From contig CM076194.1 in the NCBI GenBank assembly GCA_038277395.1, forward strand, positions 180,993,232 to 181,057,231: a stretch of 64,000 nt of DNA, in the 5' to 3' direction. The translations under genes were made by a program, and so were the position numbers. The notes below the pieces were generated by a model. It had not been told where the DNA came from, made no database searches, and worked only from the letters and a program-made list of their open reading frames with translations. Shown in pieces: positions 22,985 to 32,189 of this stretch. Numbering within the stretch: position 1 is the first letter of the stretch; every line of letters begins with the position of its first letter. The DNA comes from Dryocosmus kuriphilus (taxonomy: Eukaryota > Arthropoda > Insecta > Hymenoptera > Cynipidae).

Positions 22985-24795
22985 AAATGGTGTTCTGAAT
23001 TCAAAAATCGTAAGCAGGTCTCTGTCAAATTTGCCGTTCTATAGATATTCTCAATGAATCATTTTTTTAATAAATGTAACATTTAACAACGAAAATGTAA
23101 CATTTTTTAAATCTTTTTGTTTCTCTCGTTAGAAAAGCTCACGAGAAACAAAAGTTGTCTCAACATGTTTTTGCTCCGACGAATATTTATTGCACAAAAT
23201 TACATAACGTGTGAAATAGTTGGAAAAAATATGTTTCTGAATAACTTGAAAAATATTTCGTGAATCAGAAAACAGTAAGACGCATTTGAAAGCAAACACT
23301 GAAATACGCATTTTTTATAATCAACTAGTGAGAAACACAGTGTATACGAAATTTTCGAAAAAAAATTTTAATCTATGCAAGCAGAGTTGTTTGCTTATTT
23401 TGCTCGCTTTAAGTTGATGTAACTATTTTTGGAAATGCAATAAAGATCTCAAAATTGATGTGCTTATTCTTTGAAGTGGTACTAAAATGATAGTATGGTT
23501 CAAAATTGCGAAATTAAAATATGTGTACCTGTAAGTTTGTTTAAATTTTCCGTTTCTATTTTCATGTCTACGGGTGATAGAGAGGTGGAAAAAAATGTCA
23601 AAAATTTCAGAAATTAGGACGAATTCAGTGATATCATTAAATTTTTTATACCTTCATTCGTTGAAGATTTATTAGTGTCTATTTTTTTGGGACCGCGCTT
23701 TCGTCATGCTTGTGTCAGGCCCGCTCGAGACCCAATGACGTAGATACAATACAAGAGTTAGGGGGCACAGAAGGTGTATCAGAGCTTGCTGCAGAGCTCT
23801 TGTATAGTGTCTACGCCATTAGGTATCAGTTTCAAATCTCTCAAAAAAATTGACACTAATAAAATAAATCTTCAACGAATGAAAGTATAAAAAATTTAGT
23901 GATATCACTGAATTTGTTTAAATTTCCGAAATCTTTAGATTTTTTCCCACCTCTCTATTGCCCGTAGAAATGAAGATAGAAACTGGAAATTTAAACAAAT
24001 TTACAGGTGCACATATTTTAATTTCGCAATTTTGAACCATACTATCATTTTAGTACCACTTCAAAGAATAAGCGCATCAATTTTGAGATCTTTACCGCAT
24101 TTCCAAAAATAGTTACATCAACTTAAATTGAGCAAATAAATAATGAACCCTGCTTGATTAATTAAAACAATTTTTCGATAATTTCGTATACACTGTGTTT
24201 CTCACGAGCGCAAGTACATTGTCTTGCAAGATTTTTTTCTTTAAAACTAATTTTCTCCATGAAAAATAAATATTTATTGTAAGGCGATAAAATTACTTCG
24301 AACAAAGACTCTGTTTTCTTGAAAATTATTAATTTTAGGGGATTATTGTTAAATATGAAAAATCTGTATTTCAGTATTTGCTTTCAAGTGCACTTTTTTT
24401 TCTGATTCATCTAATATTTTTCAAGTTATTGACAAACATATTTTTTCCAATTATTTCACACGTTGTGCACTTTTGTGCAATAAATATTTGTCGGAGCGAA
24501 AACATGTCGAGACAACTTTTTTTTTCTCTTTAGCTTTTCCAACGAGAGGAAAAAACAATTTTAAAAATGTTACATTTTCGTTCTTAAATGTCATATTTAT
24601 AAAAAAAAAAAAGATTAATTGCGAATATCTCGAGAACGGCAGATTTGCCAGAGACTTTCTCACGATTTTTGAATTCAGGAAATCATTTTACACAAGAATC
24701 AAAAGAGAAAATGACTGGACCTCGTCGATCCGACGGGAATAGGGTTGGCGTCTCGACTACTCGTAAACCGTGGATATTTCATTAGCTAAAACTCT
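22985..24795. repeat. 1.8-kb palindrome
   Basis: Left arm from about 22905/22985 to 23757, right arm from about 23798 to 24795, with a short spacer of about 40 bases. Near the centre, CGTAGATACAATACAAGAG (left) pairs with CTCTTGTATAGTGTCTACG (right). Further out, the TTTTGCTCCGACGAATATTT and AATATTTGTCGGAGCGAAAA blocks pair. The right arm has an extra segment of about 150-300 bases between 24120 and 24420. No gene is inside. The outer ends carry the GGGTTGGCGTCTCGAC phrase that also lies at 28549-28564. Confidence 0.8.
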
Positions 24796-24873
24796 ATTTC
24801 TGGTTGTGTTTCATCAAGTCAGTGATTATTATTATAAGTGCTCACGGATACATTGTGCAAATTTTTTTTCAAA

Positions 24874-25161
24874 ATGATAGCTGTGGACGGTGTGAACTTT
24901 TCAATAAAAGATTGTAGTGGTCAAGGTGATTGCTTATTCAAGTGCTTAGCTGTGGCTAATGGAAATTCTAACCCTTCTAAAATTCGTCGAGATGTTGATG
25001 ACTTTATTGTTTGTAACTGGCACGATTACGGTGTTCTTCAGAGTCATAAAAATCATAGAGAATATCGGCTGGACATGGGTGCTTCAGGCACGTATGCATC
25101 GGAATTGAAATTCTGTGCAGCCTCCTCCTCATTACAATTAAATATCGTTCTCGTGCGTTAA
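24874..25161 (+). CDS. OTU-like cysteine protease, partial
   Basis: Frame starting MIAVDGVNFSIKDCSG (Met at 24874; an upstream in-frame Met at 24838 is also possible). The segment GQGDCLFKCLAVANG matches the catalytic Asp-Gly-(D/N)-Cys-Leu-Phe block of OTU deubiquitinases, with the nucleophile Cys retained. The segment before the end, ASELKFCAASSSLQLNIVLV, fits the OTU strand that precedes the catalytic His. The His block itself is missing, because the frame ends at about 100 residues while an OTU domain needs about 120-150. A splice donor or truncation near 25155 could explain this. OTU domains occur in several large transposons as well as in host genes. It lies just right of the palindrome and inside the composite block. 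Confidence 0.6.
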   Translation: MIAVDGVNFSIKDCSGQGDCLFKCLAVANGNSNPSKIRRDVDDFIVCNWHDYGVLQSHKNHREYRLDMGASGTYASELKFCAASSSLQLNIVLVR

Positions 25162-25631
25162 ATTTTTTTCCCCTTAAAACTATGCTAACAGTCATGTTTA
25201 TAAAAGTATTTCATTTTTTCAAAAGCATATTGATTCTCAAGACACCTAAGAATGTGTGCACATTTTTTCGAAAATTTTTAGATAATTTTAGCAATACAGA
25301 AGCTCCGCAAACTTGAGGTAAGTAGTCGAAGGGCACTAGTTTGGTGTTTTTCATCAAATAAATTGTAAACAATTCCTCGACATATTAATGCAAAATAACC
25401 GTTTAAAATGAAATTAATGCAGAAATAAATACCCCTGAACATGAAGTTCAGTTCACTTTTTCAATTTTTTGTTCCCGAGATATTCACGTCGAAAGTGAGA
25501 GGACTACATAAAAAAATCTTACAGAACCGGGTAACCATTTCTACACGAGGAGAACTAAAACATTCAAGAATTGTCACGTCTTTGCACAAATTGACACACA
25601 TATATACTAGAACAGCCGTACGTTAACTTAC
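25162..25631. other. AT-rich spacer in the composite block
   Basis: No gene or repeat recognised. It could hold an intron or further exon of the OTU-like frame, but nothing in it supports the missing His block. Confidence 0.3.
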
Positions 25632-26367
25632 ATCACCAATATCTTCATCGCCACTTTCATTATCAACATGTTTGTCTTTGTCGATAACATTAACTTTATT
25701 TGGTTGAGCTTCATCTGGTTGAGCTTCATTTGTGATTAGCGAAGTTGTAGAAGAGTTATTGGAAGTACTGCGCAAAAAACGACATTCGGAATTGACATTA
25801 TACGATATTTCAAATAAAAGGAAAAAAATACAGAGATGTAACAATGAAGTGTTGAAGTCTTGAAAAGTTATTAATTAAAAAAGGTATTAATCAATGCATT
25901 AATATATATCTGTCATACAAATTTCAAGCTTAATAAATACGTGTAGCATTTTACACTACGCAAAGTCCTAAATTGTGTATTTTTATCCGTTAAAGTAATA
26001 ATTGTATTATAAAATGCAAGTGCATATTTTTTAACTCATTTCCAGTAATAAAACTCAGTCGATGTTTGCGCGGTTCATTTTGAAACATTTTTTCATTGAT
26101 GAAGTTCAAGAATATATAATAATTAATGATACTTTACATACCTGCTGAAATTCGTTGATAGCCGATGTTGCGGCTTCAAAGCATTGAAAGTGCTGTAACA
26201 GTCCCTGTGGTAACCAACATTGTCATTCATTTCTATGGGATGTTTACAATTTTTGTACTTCAGATCGAAGTGGATCCTGCACGCCAAAGACTGACACATT
26301 TTGCTAAAGTTGATGCTTGAAACACTTTTACGGATCCTTCACATTTACCACACGCAAAACACAACAT
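25632..26367 (-). CDS. two-exon zinc-finger-like gene model, partial
   Basis: Exon A, 26367-26142, starts MLCFACGKCEGSVKVF, with a donor GCAG/GTATGT at 26141. Exon B, 25767-25632, has an acceptor GCGCAG and a donor GAT/GTAAGT at 25631, so more exons should lie to the left. Exon A has a C-x2-C, a later KNCKHP and GYHRDCYSTF, the spacing of an N-terminal zinc-binding module common in long uncharacterised insect proteins. A one-base shift near 26275 (between TLAKCVSL and IHFDLKYKN) is needed to join it. Exon B is acidic and Ser/Asn-rich. It is probably a transposon- or repeat-associated gene. I cannot give a function. Confidence 0.45.
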
Positions 26368-26439
26368 TTTTTGGTATTTTTGTTTTTATTTTTGTACAAA
26401 TAAATAAGCGGTTGAGCTCTAAACTACAACGCGAACAAT

Positions 26440-27190
26440 ATCAAAGTACGCCACGTCATTTGTAGGACCGTTTGAAAATCGCAAACCGACTGACAGTCAG
26501 TACGGCTGGGTTAATGAGGTAAGGGAGTCTTAGGACTGTTTACTCAGAATCTCAGGTACCCGGGTATTCTTCATCTTGGTTACGACTCCAATTTCCCCCA
26601 ATCAGGACATGTTGAAGAAGAGTTTAAGATGAAATTCGATGTCTCAGTTTTGACCCTGAGCAAGACTTCATTTAATTTCTCAGGACTCGGGACAGTCAAA
26701 ACCGTGCCCATATATGCCAGTACAGATATACCTGTCCTGACGAGAAGGGTCATCCTGACTTTCATGAAAGCTAATCCTTGTTTATGTTTCAACAATTATA
26801 TATATATATATCAGGGGTCTCCAAAGTGAGCTTCCTGAGCTTCGAAGGCTTCGAAGCCAGTAGGTCGAAGCCTCACTGCTTTGATCCAAAACTGTCAAAA
26901 TCCTTTACCTGAGTCTAAGTATCTTTAGCGTTGCTTCCTGCACAAAGGAGAGCCAATAAACCCGACCCTCATTTCCATTAGAAATTTCACGCTAAGGTTT
27001 ATAATTACGAAATAAATATTTAATTGAAATGTTTTCTTTAAGTTTTTAATTTAATCAAGAAATTGTAAATTCTATTTCTACTGTAAAAAATATTCGTTAT
27101 TTGCTACGTCGACGTGTTGAATTGAAGATAACATGCCTGAAAGAAAAATGGTTAGTTATGTCATTTTGAAGAAATATTCCTTGCTTGAAC
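26440..27190. other. mixed noncoding DNA
   Basis: Includes a short inverted set of TCGAAG/CTTCGA words at about 26838-26872, a TA microsatellite near 26796 and the phrase CAGGGGTCTCCAAAGT at 26813, which resembles a hAT terminus without a visible partner. No gene is supported. Confidence 0.35.
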
Positions 27191-27198
27191 CATTTGGT

Positions 27199-27214
27199 GG
27201 CCCTAAAAAGGGCC
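27199..27214 (-). promoter_or_regulatory. histone-type mRNA 3' stem-loop
   Basis: On the minus strand: GGCCCT-TTTT-AGGGCC, a perfect 6-bp stem with a 4-base loop. AAAATC precedes it and ACCAAA follows, the flanks expected for the stem-loop that directs 3' processing of replication-dependent histone mRNAs. A purine-rich CAAGCAAGGAA lies downstream. No histone coding sequence is nearby. Confidence 0.6.
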
Positions 27215-27244
27215 GATTTTCGTTTAAAAATTGAATTATTTGTT

Positions 27245-27260
27245 GGCCCTAAAAAGAGCC
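27245..27260 (-). promoter_or_regulatory. second histone-type 3' stem-loop
   Basis: On the minus strand: GGCTCT-TTTT-AGGGCC (one G-T pair), preceded by CAAAC and followed by AACAAA. It lies 46 bases from the other stem-loop, directly at the edge of the 141-bp array. Confidence 0.6.
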
Positions 27261-27263
27261 GTT

Positions 27264-28330
27264 TGACTAACTTGTATAATTATATCAATATTTAACAAAA
27301 ATGACAATGGCATACGTTTTACGATCGTTGCATTGGGCCTGATAATTAGCGCGCTTCTCTTATCAGATAAAATCAACTTTGTTCCAACCGATTCGTATAC
27401 AGTTTGACAAACTTGTATAATTATATCAATATTGAACAAAAATGCCAATGGCATACGTTTTACGATCGTTGCATTGGGCCTGATAATTAGCGCGCTTCTC
27501 TTATCAGATAAAATCAACTTTGTTCCTACCGATTCTTATGCCCTTTGACTAACTTGTATAATTATATCAATATTTAACAAAAATGACAATGACATACGTT
27601 TTACGATCGTTGCATTGGGCCTGATAATTAGCGCGCTTCTCTTATCAGATAAAATCAACTTTGTTCCAACCTATTCGTATGCCGTTTGACTAACTTGTAT
27701 AATTGCATCAATATTTAACATAAAATCACAATGGCATACGTTTTACGATCGTTGCAATGGGCCTCATAATTAGCGCTCTTCTCTTATCAGATAAAATCAA
27801 CTTTGTTCCAACCGATTCGTATGCCGTTAGAGAAACTTGCACAATTAGGTCAATATTTAGCAGAAATCATAATGGCATACGTTTTACTATCGTTGCAATA
27901 GGCCTGATAATTAGCGCTCTTCTCTTATCAGATAAAATCAACTTTGTTCCAACCGATTCGTATGCCGTTTGACAAACTTGCATAATTAGGTCAATATTTA
28001 ACAAAAATGACAATGGCATACGTTTTACGATCGTTGCATTGGGCCTGATAATTAGCGCACTTCTCTTATCAGATAAAATCAACTTTGTTCCAACCGATTC
28101 GTATGCCGTTTGACTAACTTGTATAATTATATCAATATTTAACAAAAATGACAATGGCATACGTTTTACGATCGTTGCATTGGGCCTGATAATTAGCGCG
28201 CTTCTCTTATCAGATAAAATCAACTTTGTTCCAACTGATTCGTATGCCGTTTGACTAACTTGTATAATTATATCAATATTTAACAAAAATGACAATGGCA
28301 TACGTTTTACGATCGTTGGAACATAACCTA
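27264..28330 (-). repeat. 141-bp satellite array, about eight copies
   Basis: The same unit as at 22421, in opposite orientation. The TTTTACGATCG mark recurs at about 27317, 27458, 27599, 27741, 27882, 28023, 28163 and 28304. Copies are highly similar. The long minus-strand frames here come from the period of 141 being divisible by three. Confidence 0.93.
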
Positions 28331-28700
28331 AAATTTTGCATTCTTTTTTCGCGTATGCCACCGAGTAGGTTCCTTATAAACTTGTATGCCGATAATGTAT
28401 ATCATAAATCTTATCGCAATGAATCATGTATTAAAAGAGCATACATTTAATTATCATCGTCCTACGGCAAATTTGACAGAGACCTGCTTACGATTTTTGA
28501 ATTCAGAACACCATTTTAAATGACTGGATCTCATCGATCTGACGGAAATAGGGTTGGCGTCTCGACAAAGTCGAAATCAAGTCCAAGAATTTTTACTCAG
28601 TTATGGCGTGTCTCAGCTAAAACTCCAAAAAGATATAGTAGTTTCAATTCTGCAAATCCTAAATCTGATAATTCGCGCGGCCTTCTTATCAGATGAAATG
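28331..28700 (-). repeat. inner unique parts and junction
   Basis: 28331-28467 matches 22270-22410 inverted. 28468-28700 matches about 22800-23035 inverted. The change-over at about 28467 (GTCCTACGGCAAATTT) joins the two pieces and marks a recombination or unit boundary. Confidence 0.75.
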
Positions 28701-29225
28701 AATTTTGTTCCAACCGATTCGTATGCCGTTAGAGAAACTTGCATAATTAGGTCGATATTTAGCAAAAAATCATAATGGCATACGTTTTACTATTGCTGCA
28801 ATAGGCCTGCTAATTAGCGCTCTTATCTTATCAGATAAAATCAACTTTGTTCCAACCGATTCGTATGCAGTTTGACAAACTTGTATAATTATATCAATAT
28901 TGAACAAAAATGACAATGGCATACGTTTTACGATCATTGCATTGGGCCTGATAATTAGCGCGCTTCTCTTATCAGATAAAATCAACTTTGTTCCAACCGA
29001 TTCGTATGCCCTTTGACTAACTTGTATAATTATATCAATATTTAACAAAAATGACAATGATATACGTTTTACGATCGATGCATTGGGCCTGATAATTAGC
29101 GCGCTTCTCTTATCAGATAAAATCAATTTTGTTCCAACCGATTCGTATGTCGTTTGACAAACTTGTATAATTATATCAATATTTGATCAAAATGACAATG
29201 GCATACATGGCGCTGTCGTTGGAAA
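28701..29225 (-). repeat. 141-bp satellite array, about four copies
   Basis: The repeat mark occurs at about 28783, 28925, 29067 and 29207 (the last diverged). Confidence 0.9.
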
Positions 29226-29811
29226 ATTACCTAAAATTTTGTTCACTTTGAATCAATTTTTTTAGAGCACGTTCCACGATAACTGTATACCATTCAGCAA
29301 ATGAAAAGTTTACAATAAAATAATCACTGTGCAACCTTGGTTTAATTTGGCACTATCATCGTCGTACCTCCAAAAATTGGAACACAGCCATACAGGTGTA
29401 AAATTAATTAGTCCTTCGGGAATCGTATGCGCTTTGGGAATTGTGTATTTTATGCCAAAAACCATTGAATTTCGAAAGGGCATACGTGTCACTATAATTA
29501 ACAAATGCCATATTTTATAACAGTTTTAAGGACGTCGCCTGACCCGTCGGTTCGACGCAAACCGTATGCCGATCGTTTTCCGATGGATTTTTTTTTTTCA
29601 TGAAATATCGTTTGGTATGCTCGGCATACGTTTAAATATTGTTGTAAAACGCGATTTTTTTTGCAATAAACAAGTAACTTTACCAGCGCAAGTTCCGCGG
29701 TCACCGGCTAATTTTACTCTTTCATTGCACAGCATATGCACAATTACCGATACCTTCGAGGGCATACATGGTGAAATCATTCTGTTTTTTTGCAGTGGGC
29801 TGACGGACTAT
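29226..29811 (-). repeat. right outer arm, unique part
   Basis: 29350-29811 is the inverted partner of 21835-22275. 29230-29350 is not shared with the left arm. Similarity ends at GCTGACGG near 29806. Confidence 0.8.
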
Positions 29812-29950
29812 AACGGACAAGTTCTTCATACCAATCTTGATTTATAATGTCAGTATTCAGTATATAATTTTAATTTTACTTTATTCTAGGAACAGTGGTA
29901 CGTCGATTCCAATATAATTATTATTACGTAATTTCGATGTTAAGCGTATG

Positions 29951-30703
29951 AGTAGAATATGTACTAGAAATATTTTTTAGGTGAAAAAATGACATAATCC
30001 AGTCAAATTTTAGAGTAATCAGAGGAGTTGAAAAGCAAAAATCTACTTCATTAGAATTCGTGATTGGTCCAAACCGCATGATTGTAAAGATTGGCCTAAA
30101 CGACACAGGTCAATCCCAGCGCAATGTAAGGAAAAAGAATTGAATGGAAATCGTGTAGGGAAAGCATATTTTTTGTCGTTCCACGTCTGGTGCCGACTCT
30201 AGCACACGCAACATGTAAGTGTCCATGCGAGAAGCTTGCTGTTACATACATACATGCATACAGATTAATTGTGTAAAAACACGCCTGTATGTGAATGCAA
30301 CGTTGTGTCAAAATTTCAAAACGATCGGTAGAGAACTTTCGAAGATTTGCGGTTACAACCAAAAACGCACAAGATTTATATATATATATAGATTAACGTA
30401 ATATATTTTTCGCGAATCTTTCCATCAAGATCAGTCATCCTGAATCTTGCAAACACAAGTTCTGAAAATTTCTCTTTGATTACGTAGTGGTTCAATTGGT
30501 AGCGCGTCTCATATGAGATGAGAAGGTTGACGGTTCAAACCCGGTCCATGGTGATTTTTTAGAATTTGTATATTTCGCCTTTTTTTTAAATCGCGAAATT
30601 ATCATGAGTTCTGATTTAAGTATATTTCGGCTTTTTAACTCCTTTGATTACTCTAAAATTTGTCTGAAGTATGTCGTTTTTACACCTAAAAAAGACTTCT
30701 ACT
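29951..30703. mobile_element. inverted-repeat element enclosing a tRNA-like sequence
   Basis: Arms of about 90 bp: 29951-30045 (AGTAGAATATG... to GGAGTTGAAAAG) pairs with 30615-30703. The shared core includes AAATTTTAGAGTAATCA. The interior holds the tRNA-like sequence at 30481-30552 and a TA microsatellite at about 30379. The interior frames 30096-30401 have no recognised domain. No transposase is seen, so it is probably a nonautonomous element. Confidence 0.55.
30481..30552 (+). tRNA. tRNA-like sequence, pseudogene or SINE head
   Basis: The A box TGGTTCAATTGG (30488-30499) and B box GGTTCAAACCC (30532-30542) are 44 bases apart start to start, exactly the canonical tRNA spacing. The anticodon stem TCTCA/TGAGA pairs 5 of 5. 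The T-stem pairs about 3-4 of 5, but the acceptor ends do not pair, and U33 is replaced. It is therefore a tRNA-derived pseudogene or an RNA polymerase III promoter of a SINE, not a working tRNA. The anticodon call would be unreliable. Confidence 0.5.
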
Positions 30704-31290
30704 AATATAATTATTGTCTTTCAATTTCTTTCTCTTAAACAGTCTAATATATATTTGAAATTGTGACCGACATTTAAATGGACCTGTTAAAGACCTGTTC
30801 TATTGAGTGCTATTTGAGTAACAAAGATGAGCCTTTCGTTTTACTAGGAAGCGTGCCATTCTTTCTACTGCAGCATAGAATGGACACAAGTAAAATAAAA
30901 GAAACGGGCACACTACGAAAGTTTACTGTAAGATATTTTAAACACTTTCTGGAAGAGAAGAAATATTTTTTCTGACAGATGAAAATGTATTTCTGATACA
31001 ACGTTCTAAATTCTCTAAGTTCTTTTGTTATTTACTGGCGCGAATCGTGTGGATTGTGTGGAGCAATCCACACCCCGGATATTGATCCCTGTGAAATCCC
31101 ACACCTTGAATTTTGATTGTATTTTTAGCCTTACTTTACATAACATTACTTTATGTGTTGAAAAAAATGGACTGCGAATGTTAAAATGCAATACTGCAAA
31201 ATTTTTGATAAAACATATCGTTAACATAATATAATAATATTGTAAATTCTAAATAATATAAATAACACAAGCATATAACAAAAATTGTGA
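30704..31290. other. unassigned DNA
   Basis: Short frames on both strands only. A compact inverted motif, GTGTGGATTGTGTGGAGC with AATCCACACC, lies at about 31047-31075. No gene is recognised. Confidence 0.3.
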
Positions 31291-31294
31291 GGCC

Positions 31295-31485
31295 CGAAAG
31301 ACTAGCTCCACCTACTTTCCTGTTTTTTGATGCGCGGAATCCAAATAACAATCCGTTTTAATGCATCTGGTTCTCGTATAAAAAAAAAATGGAACCGGAT
31401 AGAGCAAAACGGACGTCAGAATCGGATGCAGCCCATCAAAAAACAGAGAGAAGTGTGGTCTAGTCTCTGGGACCTAAGGCTTTCC
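31295..31485. repeat. palindromic MITE-like element
   Basis: Imperfect inverted arms of about 85 bp around an A-rich centre (31379-31389). CTGTTTTTTGATG pairs with CATCAAAAAACAG, and ATCTGGTTC pairs with GGAACCGGAT. A further half copy lies at about 31720-31805 (GTCTAGTCTC-type end), and 31486-31720 and 31806-32185 hold nothing else that I recognise. Confidence 0.6.
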
Positions 31486-32189
31486 TTTTACTTGCCTCTG
31501 AGTTAAAATTTAAATCAGCTGCACCTTTTCTTTGGTTGGAAAATTAATGCAGACCTCAAAAAGTCAACTAAGGATAGTGCTTGGATTCAGCACATCATAA
31601 TATTTCACCGAGTAATGATTTATGTCGATTCCAGTCGACAGGTGGACAATATTTAAACGAAAAATGGAGTTTTTACGATTTTTGACTGCCTTTTGAGGTT
31701 ATAAGAAATTGAGCACTAATGGAGCAAAATGCACGTCGAATTCAGATTCAACGCAACAATAAACAGGGAAGTAGGGGGGATCTAGTCTCTCGGACCATAC
31801 TCCGTCACCAGTGGGGCAAAGAAGTGCTTGTGACCAAATTGAATTCAAGAGTACAATTTTTATCCGACTGGAACTTTTTTTTTTTAATAAAAGAAGATAA
31901 AACGCTATAAAGTGTTACCACATCCGATTTTTGAAGAAATTAATTTTTTTTATTTAATAAAAGGATAAAAATTCGATACGATATTGATAAAATAGAACTT
32001 CAAGAAACCTGCTGGCCGGGCGAGTACGCATCAATCTCTAAGGATAATTACACTTTTCATTATGGGTAGCCAAAGGGCGCACACTGGGGACCGGTTTTCT
32101 TATTAATAAACGAATTTCGTAAGCGGTTATCGATATGCAATTCATTAGCGACCGATTATCATATATTGTACTAAAGGGTAATTTCTGCA

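Larger units (their letters stand above)
21835..29811. mobile_element. large composite inverted-repeat element or satellite block
   Basis: The outer arms are inverted relative to each other. 21835-22985 matches the reverse complement of roughly 28470-29811, over long, nearly identical stretches such as 21849-21985 against 29665-29800. Each arm holds an outer unique part, then 141-bp satellite units, then an inner unique part. The right side carries a second, longer array (27264-28330) joined through an internal breakpoint at about 28467. Between the arms lie a palindrome, an OTU-like frame and a spliced zinc-finger-like model. This organisation could be a giant DNA transposon with repeat-rich ends, or a rearranged satellite region. 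I cannot decide by eye, and no target duplication is evident. Confidence 0.5.

Noticed and set aside
19874..26431. A 14-base inverted match (GTTCGCGTTGTAGT) as termini of a 6.5-kb element
   Set aside because: Matches of this length are expected by chance in 64 kb, and no flanking duplication is seen.
22421..28330. CRISPR-like array
   Set aside because: Units are whole 141-bp satellite copies without unique spacers, in a eukaryotic context.
27236..29126. Repeated open frames across the 141-bp arrays
   Set aside because: The period is divisible by three, so one open unit makes a long frame. There is no start context or domain.
30481..30552. Functional tRNA
   Set aside because: The acceptor stem does not pair and U33 is lost.
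29911..30715. 12-base direct repeat AATATAATTATT at 29911 and 30704 as a target duplication
   Set aside because: The left copy is 28 bases outside the inverted-repeat end, and the word is AT-rich.
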